DNA from: Saprospiraceae bacterium
GTDB taxonomy: Bacteria > Bacteroidota > Bacteroidia > Chitinophagales > Saprospiraceae
DNA length: 64,000 nt
NCBI GenBank assembly: GCA_016722285.1
Contig: JADKGI010000013.1
Coordinates: 124,001 to 188,000, forward strand
Direction of reading: 5' to 3'
Shown here: one piece after another, positions 33,114 through 42,085 of the stretch
Layout of the letters: the number at the start of each line of letters is the position of its first letter
How positions within the stretch are numbered: the stretch's first letter is position 1
Translations under genes and position numbers: made by a program
The notes under the pieces: generated by a model
Told to the model about the DNA's origin: nothing
The model's database searches: none
The model's input: only the letters and a program-made list of their open reading frames with translations

Positions 33114-34523
33114 ATGGAAGAAAGACTCTGGTGGGTTAATGAAGAAAGCGAACAGGTATTAAATCGTGGTTACCTTCTCAAAGGTGAAACAATAGAAGGT
33201 GCTATAGACAGGATAACATCTGCAGCTGCACAAAGACTTTATAAACCAGAATTAAAGCCTGCATTTACAGAAATGATAGAAAGAGGTTGGATGAGTTTAA
33301 GTTCGCCAATCTGGGCCAATATGGGAACGGAGCGGGGGCTTCCCATATCCTGTTTTAATGTTCACGTGCCCGATTCCGTTGAAGGGATCACCCACAAATT
33401 AGGGGAAGTAATCATGCAAACCAAGATCGGAGGTGGCACATCCGGTTATTTCGGAGAATTGAGAGAGCGCGGCAGCGCAGTCTCTGATAATGGCAAAAGC
33501 TCAGGTGCAGTCAGTTTTATGCGTCTTTTCGACACAGCGATGGATACCATATCACAAGGTGGTGTCAGGCGTGGTGCCTTTGCAGCGTATCTGGATATCG
33601 ATCATCCTGATATTGATGAGTTTCTGACCATTAAAAACATAGGTAGTCCGATTCAGAATCTGTTTTTTGGTGTTTGTGTAGCTGACTACTGGATGCAGGA
33701 AATGATTGATGGAGATAGAAAGAAACGGGAAACTTGGGCAAAATTGCTGGAAAGCAGACAGCAAAAGGGACTTCCGTATATTTTCTTCTCTGATAATGTG
33801 AACAGAAACAAACCTCAGGTATATAAAGATCTGGGCATGACGATTTATGCCAGCAATCTGTGTTCTGAAATTGCATTGCCGTCCAACGCAGATGAATCTT
33901 TCATTTGCTGCTTGTCATCAATGAACCTTGAGTTATACGACGACTGGAAAGATACGGAAGCTGTGAAAATGGCCATTTATTTTCTGGACGCAGTATTACA
34001 GGAGTTTATAGCCAAAACTGAAGATAATCATTACCTCGCAGCCGCAAATAGATTTGCCAGGCGACACAGAGCACTAGGTTTGGGAGTTTTAGGCTGGCAT
34101 TCATACCTGCAAAGAAATATGATCCCTTTTGAAGGTTTGGAAGCTAAAATTCGCACTGCATCCATATTTAAAGATATCCATGAGAAGGCCGAGAAAGCAA
34201 CGTGTGACCTTGCCCGGATCTATGGAGAGCCGGAAGTCTTGAAAGGGTATGGACGCAGGAATACTACATTGATGGCTATAGCGCCTACTACTTCATCATC
34301 GGCAATCCTGGGCCAAACTTCACCTGGCATAGAACCCTTCAGCAGCAATTACTATAAAGCCGGATTATCTAAAGGTAACTTCATGCGTAAAAATAAATAT
34401 CTCCGGCTATTGCTGTCAGAAAAAGGAATTGACAATGAAGATACCTGGAGAAGCATAATGCTTAATCATGGGAGCATCACGCATTTAGAAGAATTGACAG
34501 AAGAAGAAAAAAGCAGTGTTTAA
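33114..34523 (+). CDS. nrdA: Ribonucleotide reductase large subunit NrdA, main part (3' frameshift)
   Basis: Catalytic alpha subunit of class I ribonucleotide reductase, 33 bp after nrdB. The active-site set is visible: C80 (GLPISCFNV), N248, C250 and E252 (SNLCSEIAL), and C265/C266 (CCLSSMNL). The phosphate-binding PTTSSSAILGQTSPGIEP is also present. The protein starts directly in the ten-stranded barrel region and lacks the N-terminal ATP-cone, so overall activity is probably not switched by dATP through that domain. A T missing near 34518 ends this frame early. The next fragment carries the remaining 80 residues, giving about 550 in total, shorter than the 760 of E. coli. Confidence 0.92.
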   Translation: MEERLWWVNEESEQVLNRGYLLKGETIEGAIDRITSAAAQRLYKPELKPAFTEMIERGWMSLSSPIWANMGTERGLPISCFNVHVPDSVEGITHKLGEVIMQTKIGGGTSGYFGELRERGSAVSDNGKSSGAVSFMRLFDTAMDTISQGGVRRGAFAAYLDIDHPDIDEFLTIKNIGSPIQNLFFGVCVADYWMQEMIDGDRKKRETWAKLLESRQQKGLPYIFFSDNVNRNKPQVYKDLGMTIYASNLCSEIALPSNADESFICCLSSMNLELYDDWKDTEAVKMAIYFLDAVLQEFIAKTEDNHYLAAANRFARRHRALGLGVLGWHSYLQRNMIPFEGLEAKIRTASIFKDIHEKAEKATCDLARIYGEPEVLKGYGRRNTTLMAIAPTTSSSAILGQTSPGIEPFSSNYYKAGLSKGNFMRKNKYLRLLLSEKGIDNEDTWRSIMLNHGSITHLEELTEEEKSSV

Positions 34524-34764
34524 GACATTTAAAGAATTGAGTCAAATAGAAATCATACAACATGCATCAATAAGGCAAAAATATATAGATCAGGCTCAAA
34601 GTCTTAAACTGAATATACCCGCCAGTCTTCCTGTCAAAAATGTCAATCAACTCATCATAGAGGCCTGGAAACTAGGTGTAAAAACACTGTATTACCAGCG
34701 CAGCCAAAGTGTCTCCAAGGAGTTGGTTGCCAATCTGGTAAATTGTGCCAGTTGTGAATCCTGA
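34516..34764 (+). CDS. nrdA: NrdA C-terminal fragment with redox tail
   Basis: The last 82 residues of NrdA in the shifted frame: SSVFKTFKELSQIEIIQHA follows naturally from EEEK of the previous fragment once one T is added. It contains the radical-transfer segment GVKTLYYQRS, with two adjacent Tyr equivalent to the Tyr pair of class Ia enzymes. It ends in a C-x-x-C tail (NCASCES) that hands electrons from thioredoxin to the active site. Confidence 0.88.
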   Translation: MFKTFKELSQIEIIQHASIRQKYIDQAQSLKLNIPASLPVKNVNQLIIEAWKLGVKTLYYQRSQSVSKELVANLVNCASCES

Positions 34765-34952
34765 TAACAATTTTGTTTTTCTTTCCTTCTGAGTCCAAAT
34801 GTGGCACCACCTTTGGCATTATATTTGTATTTCCTTTCACAGATCATTTCTGATGATTGCCGTACCAATCTACCCGGATTAACAACAGATGGCAATCACT
34901 CTGTCTTCACCCCCATGAAGGTGGCAAAAGGATCCAATTCCCATGGACGTTT

Positions 34953-35007
34953 GTGCCCGGATATCTCACTTTTTGTTCATTTGAATAAATTGTTCCGGGC
35001 ACTTTTT
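34953..35007 (+). terminator. Possible terminator downstream of nrdA
   Basis: gtgcccgga at 34953-34961 pairs perfectly with tccgggcac at 34994-35002, followed immediately by ttttt. The 32-base loop is long for a Rho-independent terminator, hence the modest score. Confidence 0.4.
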
Positions 35008-35226
35008 CAACCTTTTTTTCATAAGATGGTGCCTACTTGCGGATTTTATGGCCGTTTTTTTTAAAAATATGCAGAAATACTATGAAATTTAATTCGTTTT
35101 TTTTAGCACTGATATAATATTTCTTAATCAGATTAAATTACCAAATCATGGAAATTATTAATCTAATCCTTATTGCATTAGGTGCAGTTGTTACTGAGGA
35201 ATTAGAGGGCTTTTAAGGGCGCGTAA

Positions 35227-35266
35227 GCAATGAGGGTGGACCGCATTATTACGGCACCCTCATTGC
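35227..35266. repeat. 12-bp perfect inverted repeat (hairpin) between convergent genes
   Basis: gcaatgagggtg (35227-35238) pairs with caccctcattgc (35255-35266) around 16 bases that contain a further ccg/cgg pair. It is six bases from the 3' end of the minus-strand gene at 35272. It probably acts as a transcript end or 3' stabiliser, although neither flank has a long T run. Confidence 0.65.
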
Positions 35267-35271
35267 TATTA

Positions 35272-35499
35272 TTATCCGATCATCTCTTCAACCTTTTCCA
35301 GCAGCCAGGGTTTGGACACCACGCCTTTGGTATTTTCGATTTCTTCTTTGAGTTTTTGCACTTTGGCTTTATCCTTTGCATTTATCTTGGTGAGGGCTGA
35401 CGAGAATTTAATCAAATTTAGGTATGTATCTTTTCTATCTTTTGTTAGTGATTTTTCACGTCTGATATACATTTTGAATGCCTGCAAATGGGACTCCAA
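35272..35499 (-). CDS. Uncharacterised helical protein, C-terminal fragment
   Basis: The last 75 residues of a protein spread over three frames (35272-36709). It starts in frame as ALESHLQAFKMYIRREKSL once one T is restored near 35497, then continues with Lys/Glu-rich helices to KPWLLEKVEEMIG. The apparent ATG is internal. No motif is recognised. Confidence 0.6.
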   Translation of the reverse strand: MESHLQAFKMYIRREKSLTKDRKDTYLNLIKFSSALTKINAKDKAKVQKLKEEIENTKGVVSKPWLLEKVEEMIG

Positions 35500-36023
35500 G
35501 CATCAAATTCATCCAACTCATAATAAGATGCTATCTGTAACGCCTTAGTTCCCAATGTGTACCAAACATCATCATAGCTTACCTTATTGAGATGATCCAG
35601 CACTTTACCAAAATTTTTTCTATAAAATTCCAACCTGGCCAGACTGAATTCAACCGCATTGTCTTTGTACTTGGGATCCAGATATTGGGAGTACTCATAG
35701 ATAAAATTTTCTGCCCAGTCAAATTCATTGACTCGCAAAGCAAAAAATATGACATTTCTAAAATCAGTTTGAGATATTATGCCTCCAATTAATAAATTGT
35801 CATTTTCAATGGTTTCTTTATAAATAAAAAATGTTTCTTTTTGAAAAGTAAAATCACCTTTGTTCACTTTATTAACGCAATAGCTAATTGCTGTGGCATA
35901 TATCTCCTTTTGTTCATCTTCGGGAAATAGATGGATATATTTTTGAATTAATTCTTTAAGCTTAAAATAATTGGATGCATTATTTTCATCCGCATAAGTC
36001 GATTGCATGGTATTATACATCAT
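35445..36023 (-). CDS. Uncharacterised helical protein, middle fragment
   Basis: Frame two of the same protein. It contains TPR-like helical pairs such as FFALRVNEFDWAENFIYEY and YDDVWYTLGTKALQIASYYE, typical of alpha-solenoid scaffolds. Upstream, RNLIIISSIMMYNTM reads in this frame directly after the preceding fragment if one A is added near 36045, so ATG 36023 is internal. The tail after DEFDAW is out of frame. Confidence 0.6.
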   Translation of the reverse strand: MMYNTMQSTYADENNASNYFKLKELIQKYIHLFPEDEQKEIYATAISYCVNKVNKGDFTFQKETFFIYKETIENDNLLIGGIISQTDFRNVIFFALRVNEFDWAENFIYEYSQYLDPKYKDNAVEFSLARLEFYRKNFGKVLDHLNKVSYDDVWYTLGTKALQIASYYELDEFDAWSPICRHSKCISDVKNH

Positions 36024-36037
36024 AATAGAGGATATTA

Positions 36038-36709
36038 TTATAAGGTTCTAATTTTTGATAAATGAAGGACTAATTCCATATTATCCATAACAATATCTAA
36101 TTTATACATTTTTTTCCAGGTTAGTAAAGTGCAATACAGTCTAAGTTTTTCGGCTACATAAAACACATCTAAATTAGTAGAAATATTCTGTATGTTAATT
36201 TCTGTATTAATTTCGAATTTTTCATTCTTTTTTTCATTTTCGGATTTGAGACTAAAAATGTTTTTCTCGATCTGGTATTTATTCAGGTAAAACTCAGATG
36301 ACTGATTGAGTTCCTGACGGTCCAAACGTGCGATATCACCCAAAATACCATTATACAACTTATTTAGATTTCGTCTGCCTGCCCCGGCCAGTTTATGGCA
36401 AGCCCTCAGGCTCCGCATAGTCCTGTATTCTTCTTCTGCTATAAAATCCTCAAGGAGCGTAACCAAATCAGAACTCAGCTTAAGAAATCTTTGATTATTG
36501 TATGCTTCTCCGGAATAAAGCTGACTCCATATCCCTTCATTTGTCAGTAATTCGGTTTGATCCGTTTTAATAAATTCCTCGAGTATGTTATAATATTCCG
36601 TCAGGGATTTATTGACATTGAAATACGGCGAATGCAAAAATTTATTAAAACTATTTAATTCGTATTTGCTCAATCCTGTCAGAGCAGATAATATTTTATT
36701 TTCTTTCAT
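36038..36709 (-). CDS. Uncharacterised helical protein, N-terminal fragment
   Basis: It starts at ATG 36709 (MKENKILSALTGLSKYELNS). It has no signal peptide, so it is probably cytoplasmic. Helix-rich segments include FNKFLHSPYFNVNKSL, which resembles the start of a conserved Bacteroidota hypothetical family with this KFLxSPYF pattern; the function is unknown to me. The reconstructed protein of three fragments has about 480 residues and two frameshifts. Confidence 0.65.
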   Translation of the reverse strand: MKENKILSALTGLSKYELNSFNKFLHSPYFNVNKSLTEYYNILEEFIKTDQTELLTNEGIWSQLYSGEAYNNQRFLKLSSDLVTLLEDFIAEEEYRTMRSLRACHKLAGAGRRNLNKLYNGILGDIARLDRQELNQSSEFYLNKYQIEKNIFSLKSENEKKNEKFEINTEINIQNISTNLDVFYVAEKLRLYCTLLTWKKMYKLDIVMDNMELVLHLSKIRTL

Positions 36710-37244
36710 ATGAGTATAATTCAGACAATAAAGTTAAAGATTTTAATGATGTCAATTGGAAAATAATTAAAGATTTAAAATATAATTTGGCAAATTTCGG
36801 GTTTTGATTGTCAGAGTCCTTACGTTAATATTATATTTGAATGATTTTATTTTGTCAAAACCACAACTGAAATTGTATTATTGGGCTTCAGGGTAACAAG
36901 ATACGGACTAATTTCATTTAACAACACTTCGGCCGCAAAGGAGAAGATATGAGTTAAAATATTGCATTAGTTTTATTGCTAATATTTTTTATTCTCTTAT
37001 ATAACACTTACACCTTATGATAATACAATATATGTATTCTACTTTTTGGAAATTATATATTGATATTTCATTATGCGTTTATTATTGAAAATCATTAATA
37101 TAAGTAACTAATTTTGAATGTAATAAGAAATTAAACAATTATTATAATAAAAATATTAATATATTTTGTTGTTTAGTAAATAATTAATTAGTTTTGTGGT
37201 TGAATTTATAACCAAAATCAGGGATTGTCTCCCTAAGACGAACC
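36710..37244. other. 535-bp AT-rich intergenic region between divergent genes
   Basis: No open frame, RNA gene or strong hairpin is visible. The right part is extremely AT-rich (37020-37190) and ends in the promoter at 37165-37196. It probably holds divergent promoters for the helical protein and the T9SS protein. Confidence 0.6.
37165..37196 (+). promoter_or_regulatory. Promoter TTTG, 20 bp, TAGTTTTG
   Basis: TTTG at 37165-37168 and TAGTTTTG at 37189-37196 are spaced as in Bacteroidota promoters and lie 48 bases before the ATG at 37245. Confidence 0.6.
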
Positions 37245-39725
37245 ATGAAGAACTTAATCCATTACTTAACACTTTTGCTTGTGCTCGCGAACACCCCTTT
37301 CGCCATCAGTCAGATCAATGATGCTGAAAAGAATGTGGTCATAGTTTCAGGACTGGAACATATTGATCAGATATCTTCCAGATTTCAGCCTTCTATCTCT
37401 CTGGTTGAAAATTGCTTTGTAAACATCACATCTACGGGAAATCAGACTTATAAAGTCACTATCAGCCCGAAACAATCTAATACAAACTATGCCGGAAGCG
37501 CTAAAGCTATCATTCAATATACGGATGGCTTACCTCCGAAACCAAGATATATTAGCTACAATGTATCGTTTGTAGCTTCAAAAATTACTACACAGCCGGA
37601 TTTTGTAACCCTTACCTCTGACAATGAAGTCAAAGTAAGCCCATTACAAAATGACAACACAACCAGCTCAGGATTGAAATTAAACGGGATCGGAGTGGCT
37701 CAGGGTGGTGAGGCACGAATTTCAAACAACGATGTATTTTATACACCAAATGCCGGTCCTGACAATGGTTATGTGTTGTATGGAGTCAAAGACAATAAAG
37801 GAAGTTCATCAAACGGAATGATTTATTTTGTCAAAGAAAAAAAGTCATTCAGTGCAATAGATACAATAAAATTTAGTTTGCTCAATACCCAATCCAAACT
37901 AATCTTTTTGCCTGCTTCAGGTTTTAATCCGGTTACTACCCCAACAAAAGGTCAAATCTCAAAATTGCATGCACTGGCATTTAACTATACACCAACAAAA
38001 GGAAGCTCAGGTAATGACATTTTCAGTTTTACCGATGGAACTGGTAATAAAAGAATCGTTGTTGTTCAGCTTATCAGCAAAGTACAGAATACAACAAGCG
38101 TCAGGGACGACAAAGTTTACACCCCCAAAAATACAGCGATTACTTTTGATGTTTTCTCAAATGATCTGAGTTCCAATTTCCCGATTTCAGCTTTTTCAAG
38201 TGGGCTTACAAAATTATCGGGTGGTAAGTTTACATATATTCCGCCACCGGGGTTTTCAGGAATTAAAAACTTTACCTATACCGTCAATTATGGATATTAC
38301 ACATCCACTGGTAAGATTACTATTACTGTCGGAAATTATGCTCCGCAAACTACGCTGGACTACAATTTTAATACACTAAAAAATAACGTTTTAGCAATAA
38401 CATATGATGTTCCTGTGACCGGGTATAGCTTCAAAGTATTAAACCAGCCTCATTATGGTGGTGTTGAGATTTTTGATCAGAATACCACCATTAGGGATGA
38501 CTGTAATGATATCAGATCCAAAGCGACATTGATTTACTCTCCCGACAATAATTATTACGGTGCCGATTCTTTTGATCTTGAATACTGCATAGACAACAAT
38601 CCATGTATTGTCTATAAAATTTATATAAAAATTCATGATCACAACCTTAAAGCTTGTCCGTGTCAGGGAGCCGATTGTGTATGGCAGGGTGATATGAATG
38701 GTGATGGCAGGGTATCTGTTTCAGATTTGCTTTCATTGGGTCGGTTTATCGGTCTGAGTGGCAGCGGTAGGCAGGATATATTACTTCCATATCCTGGAGG
38801 CCAACGTTCTGATGACTGGCAATACAGTCAACCGAACGGCCTTAATATAAAACATATTGATAGCAACGGAGACGGTATTCTTTCAATTGAAGACACAATG
38901 GCAATTGCTCAGAATTATGGCTCGGTTCACAGCTTTGTTCCGGATGAAGTCCTGGCCATCAAGGATTATAATTTTGAATTGATCCCAAATGCAACCCGGC
39001 TTGATTCCGGTGACCTTTTGGTACTGGATGTTGTCATAGGCAGTCAGAGCCGACCGGTAGTAGATATGTTTGGTTTGGCTTTTGGTCTCAATTTTTCACC
39101 ATCTCTATTTGCCCGGGGTACGCTAAATGGTTATTTTTATAAAGACAGTTGGTTTACCGGAGACGGGCCATCACTACAGATGGTGAAACAACCCCAAGAA
39201 GGCATTTTACATGCCGGGGTAGTTAAAGCGGGTGCAGTGGTTACAGATGAAGCAGATGGCTTTAAGCCTACAGGTGCAAGTGGTAACGGAATCATTGGAA
39301 AGATTTATGCTGTTGTAACTGATGAAGCAGATGGCTTCAGATCTAATGCCCGAACGATCACCAGACGAATATCTACTGAAGGTATAGAAATAGAAGATAT
39401 TGATGGCGAAAAATTCAAAGTTCCGGATGCATTTATAGATATAGATATTAATTTGGATAAGAAAGTACCTGTACCTACAGAAGATAAGTTGATTGTATAT
39501 CCCAATCCTGCAAAAGAAGCAGTACAGCTTCATTTCAATGGTAAAAATATAATTAAGGGATACAAAATGTATGATGCTATGGGGTCCATCGTGGGAGCTG
39601 TGTCAGAATTAAATCAACAGAAAGTAAGTGTCAATACATCAGAATTACCATCAGGTATTTATGTAGTGCAGGTAGTGACAACGCAGGGTACGATCAGTAA
39701 AAAAATAAAAATACTGAATAAATAG
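37245..39725 (+). CDS. Large secreted T9SS protein with cadherin-like and dockerin-like repeats
   Basis: An 826-residue surface or secreted protein. It has a signal peptide (residues 1-22, ending near FAISQ), then Ig/cadherin-like beta-sandwich repeats (GNDIFSFTDGTGN, FTYIPPPGFSGIKNFTYTV). Two EF-hand, dockerin-like calcium motifs follow (DMNGDGRVSVSDLLSLGRF and DSNGDGILSIEDTMAIAQNY). It ends in an intact type A sorting domain (LIVYPNPAKEAVQLHF ending in KKIKILNK) that sends it through the type IX system. The peptide VTDEADGF occurs twice 25 residues apart (about 665 and 690). It is probably structural or adhesive; no enzyme domain is visible. It has its own promoter and terminator. Confidence 0.85.
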   Translation: MKNLIHYLTLLLVLANTPFAISQINDAEKNVVIVSGLEHIDQISSRFQPSISLVENCFVNITSTGNQTYKVTISPKQSNTNYAGSAKAIIQYTDGLPPKPRYISYNVSFVASKITTQPDFVTLTSDNEVKVSPLQNDNTTSSGLKLNGIGVAQGGEARISNNDVFYTPNAGPDNGYVLYGVKDNKGSSSNGMIYFVKEKKSFSAIDTIKFSLLNTQSKLIFLPASGFNPVTTPTKGQISKLHALAFNYTPTKGSSGNDIFSFTDGTGNKRIVVVQLISKVQNTTSVRDDKVYTPKNTAITFDVFSNDLSSNFPISAFSSGLTKLSGGKFTYIPPPGFSGIKNFTYTVNYGYYTSTGKITITVGNYAPQTTLDYNFNTLKNNVLAITYDVPVTGYSFKVLNQPHYGGVEIFDQNTTIRDDCNDIRSKATLIYSPDNNYYGADSFDLEYCIDNNPCIVYKIYIKIHDHNLKACPCQGADCVWQGDMNGDGRVSVSDLLSLGRFIGLSGSGRQDILLPYPGGQRSDDWQYSQPNGLNIKHIDSNGDGILSIEDTMAIAQNYGSVHSFVPDEVLAIKDYNFELIPNATRLDSGDLLVLDVVIGSQSRPVVDMFGLAFGLNFSPSLFARGTLNGYFYKDSWFTGDGPSLQMVKQPQEGILHAGVVKAGAVVTDEADGFKPTGASGNGIIGKIYAVVTDEADGFRSNARTITRRISTEGIEIEDIDGEKFKVPDAFIDIDINLDKKVPVPTEDKLIVYPNPAKEAVQLHFNGKNIIKGYKMYDAMGSIVGAVSELNQQKVSVNTSELPSGIYVVQVVTTQGTISKKIKILNK

Positions 39726-39750
39726 GTAGATAGAGTATAGAAGATAAATA

Positions 39751-39785
39751 AAAAGCCAGCCATTTAATTGTGGCTGGCTTTTTGA
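39751..39785 (+). terminator. Rho-independent terminator of the T9SS gene
   Basis: Perfect 12-bp stem aaaagccagcca / tggctggctttt with an eight-base loop, followed by further T. Confidence 0.9.
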
Positions 39786-39944
39786 TTTTTAACTATCTAC
39801 TGCTCAGCAAATAAATATCAAAAACTAAACAAATTCTTTTATAATAAATATTTTGGTAATATCTGTATGAAATAATGTATCTTTAATATAATTTTAAGTC
39901 TATATCCTGTAGGAACTGCGTTTTTAAACAAAATATCTATTAAA

Positions 39945-41108
39945 ATGAATATTCAAAAATCTATAATGGTATGGGTGGCATTATTATTATTTGCCTCCTG
40001 CTCACGTAATCCAGTGACTGGTAAAAAGGAGTTGATGCTTATGTCTGAAGGTCAGGAATTAGCCCTTGGTAAAGAATCGGATCCGTCTATAGTAGCCGAG
40101 TATGGCCTATACAATAACCCATCTTTGCAGGCATTTATTAATGAAAAAGGAAAGGAGATGGCTGCTATTTCGCATAGACCAAATCTTCCTTATGATTTTA
40201 AAATCCTTGATTCTCCGGTGGTAAATGCATTTGCTGTGCCAGGCGGTTATGTGTATTTTACCAGAGGTATCATGGGGCATTTCAATAATGAAGCCGAGTT
40301 TGCAGGCGTATTAGGGCATGAAATCGGGCATATCGCTGCTAAGCATTCAGCAAAACAATATAGCCAGCAAATGATAACTCAGGTTTTGTTTATCGGTGGG
40401 CTTTTGGTTTCAAAGGACTTTAGAAATTTTGCAGACGTGGCCCAACAGGGGATTGGTCTTCTTTTCTTGAAATTCAGCAGAGATCATGAAACTGAATCAG
40501 ATAAACTTGGCGTAGAGTATAGTTCAAAAGTCGGGTATGATGCGCACCAAATGGCAGGCTTCTTTAAAACCTTGAAGAGATTGAGTGGTGAAGATGGCAA
40601 TGTACCTACTTTCTTATCCACACATCCAGACCCGGGAGACAGATATGTGAATGTAAATCAACTTGCCACAGAAGCGCAAAAAACTATGGATCCATCCACA
40701 CTTAAGGTGAACAGAAACAATTATCTGCGAATGATAGATGGGATCATTTATGGTGAAGATCCAAAGCAGGGTTATGTAGAAAATAATGTATTTTATCATC
40801 CTGAATTAAAATTTCAGTTTAATGTACCTGCTACCTGGAAGACATTAAATTCTCCATCTCAGCTTCAAATGGCTCCAGCTGACGGTAAAGCACTGATGGT
40901 AATGGAACTTGCTGAAGGATCAGATCTCAATGCTGCAAAAACAAAAGTTATCCAGGACAATAAACTTACAGTACTTGAATCCACCAATATAAATGTAAAC
41001 GGCCTTCCAGCCATCGCCTTACTATCAGATATTGTTCCTGGAGCAGGTTCAAGGGCAGGTAGCGGATCCACCACTAAAAGTACTTACATATCTGATACTA
41101 TACAATAA
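39945..41108 (+). CDS. M48-family zinc metallopeptidase lipoprotein (BepA/YfgC-like), main part
   Basis: A 387-residue frame with a lipobox at residues 16-19 (LFASC). The M48 peptidase domain has HEIGH at 125-129 and the second ligand region SRDHETESDKLG at about 178-189. The pattern AVPGGYVYFTRGIM is typical of the BepA/LoiP type, which degrades misassembled outer-membrane proteins in the periplasm. After about residue 275 a second domain begins (FQFNVPATWKTLNSP). The frame breaks in an A run near 41076-41079, and the remaining 105 residues are in the next fragment. Confidence 0.9.
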   Translation: MNIQKSIMVWVALLLFASCSRNPVTGKKELMLMSEGQELALGKESDPSIVAEYGLYNNPSLQAFINEKGKEMAAISHRPNLPYDFKILDSPVVNAFAVPGGYVYFTRGIMGHFNNEAEFAGVLGHEIGHIAAKHSAKQYSQQMITQVLFIGGLLVSKDFRNFADVAQQGIGLLFLKFSRDHETESDKLGVEYSSKVGYDAHQMAGFFKTLKRLSGEDGNVPTFLSTHPDPGDRYVNVNQLATEAQKTMDPSTLKVNRNNYLRMIDGIIYGEDPKQGYVENNVFYHPELKFQFNVPATWKTLNSPSQLQMAPADGKALMVMELAEGSDLNAAKTKVIQDNKLTVLESTNINVNGLPAIALLSDIVPGAGSRAGSGSTTKSTYISDTIQ

Positions 41109-41403
41109 CCTGATATACAAGTTCCACGGGTTAAGTGCAACAGCGGATTTTAATAATTACTTTTCTAACTTTCAGTCAACGATGAGAAGTTTTAGAGCCT
41201 TGACTGACCAATCAAAAATAGATAAACAACCCACATTGATCAAGATAGTGGAATCAGGAAAAAATGCCACACTTCAGCAATTACTTAGTGATAATAATAT
41301 GCCACAAAGCAAGATGAATGAGCTTTCGATATTGAACGGTATGGAATTAGATGCTATGGTTGAGAGAGGTACTTTGTTTAAAGTATTTGCCGGCCAGTAC
41401 TGA
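41077..41403 (+). CDS. M48 peptidase, C-terminal fragment
   Basis: Reads KVLTYLILYNNLIYKFHGLS directly after STT of the preceding frame if the AAAA run near 41076 is shortened by one. It contains FNNYFSNFQSTMRSFRALTD and a small LysM-like end (LLSDNNMPQSKMNELSILNG). The same arrangement occurs in other Bacteroidota M48 lipoproteins. It is not an independent gene. Confidence 0.8.
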   Translation, partial: KVLTYLILYNNLIYKFHGLSATADFNNYFSNFQSTMRSFRALTDQSKIDKQPTLIKIVESGKNATLQQLLSDNNMPQSKMNELSILNGMELDAMVERGTLFKVFAGQY

Positions 41404-41443
41404 TCTGGGATTGAAAAAAGTATAAAATTTAATTCTAAAAAAC

Positions 41444-41475
41444 TTGTAAAAGTGCTGCTTTAGTGATTATCTTTG
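41444..41475 (+). promoter_or_regulatory. tRNA promoter: TTG, 21 bp, TATCTTTG
   Basis: TTG (41444-41446) and the canonical TATCTTTG (41468-41475) precede tRNA-Gly by 32 bases. It probably drives both tRNA-Gly and tRNA-Leu. Confidence 0.7.
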
Positions 41476-41507
41476 CGTCGCTTTTGGAAAAGTCCAAGAT
41501 AAATAAT

Positions 41508-41583
<76 letters not shown>

Positions 41584-41607
41584 CATATTAACAAAATCAT
41601 GTCTATA

Positions 41608-41692
41608 GCCCGGGTGGTGGAACTGGTAGACACGCAGGACTTAAAATCCTGTGACCATTGCGGTCGTGCCGGTTCGATTCCGGCTCCGGGTA
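41608..41692 (+). tRNA. tRNA-Leu (UAA anticodon)
   Basis: Acceptor gcccggg pairs with tccgggt (two G-U pairs). The anticodon stem cagga/tcctg encloses cttaaaa (anticodon UAA). It has a long class II variable arm, and the T arm is ccggttcgattccgg. It lies 24 bp after tRNA-Gly. Confidence 0.95.
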
Positions 41693-41938
41693 CTGATAGG
41701 CTTTTTCAAAAGTATTTCTCTGTGGATTTATTGGCTGCTCATATTTTGTTGAAACATGGATGATATTACCGTAATTAACTGAATATTTCTCCTTTTTAGT
41801 GGATTACTTCTATTCCATAAGTTTCTAAAGTATGTTGGTTGTTAAGTCACTAATTTGTAATCTACAAACAATGATTGTGGATGACGTGTAATTAATTAAC
41901 TAAGCTCAATATTTCACTCAATATTGTATAATGTTCGG

Positions 41939-42085
41939 CTATACCAATGAAGCAAGTTCTGTTCTGTTTCCGGTAACTTTGTCACCAATTTTAACTTGAA
42001 TATTGCTGTTGACAGGAAGATAAATATCTACCCTTGAGCCGAACTTGATAAAGCCTATTTCATCGCCTTGACTGGCAATGGCTCC
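41939..42085 (-). CDS. psd: Phosphatidylserine decarboxylase, C-terminal fragment with pyruvoyl site
   Basis: Reads GAIASQGDEIGFIKFGSRVD, then YLPVNSNIQVKIGDKVTGN and ends ELASLV at the stop 41939-41941. FGS is the self-cleavage site whose Ser becomes the pyruvoyl cofactor, so the upstream fragment alone would be inactive. One G missing from GAGGGAGCC near 42085 separates it from the main frame. Confidence 0.85.
   Translation of the reverse strand, partial: GAIASQGDEIGFIKFGSRVDIYLPVNSNIQVKIGDKVTGNRTELASLV

Larger units (their letters stand above)
34765..35271. other. 507-bp intergenic region with nested inverted repeats and no recognisable gene
   Basis: Between nrdA and the convergent minus-strand gene. 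It holds an 87-codon open frame from GTG 34801 with no family resemblance, a 9-bp inverted repeat (34953-35002) followed by T-rich sequence, a 22-codon hydrophobic frame at 35148-35216 (MEIINLILIALGAVV then TEELEGF), and a 12-bp perfect hairpin at 35227-35266. On the minus strand 34655-34895 has two overlapping open frames with Lys-rich patches; I cannot tie them to a family. It could be a decayed gene. Confidence 0.4.

Noticed and set aside
32400..34530. Programmed ribosomal frameshifting in nrdB/nrdA
   Set aside because: The shift points lack a shared slippery heptamer plus pseudoknot, differ in direction, and similar shifts occur in many unrelated genes here; base-calling error explains them better.
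34655..34895. Overlapping minus-strand frames starting near 34840 and 34895 that faintly recall integrase N-termini
   Set aside because: They overlap the nrdA C-terminus, are short and mutually overlapping, and the resemblance is limited to a few basic residues.
34801..35064. 87-codon open frame (GTG start) downstream of nrdA
   Set aside because: No recognisable family, overlaps inverted repeats and opposite-strand open frames, Pro/Phe-rich composition unlike neighbours. Treated as intergenic.
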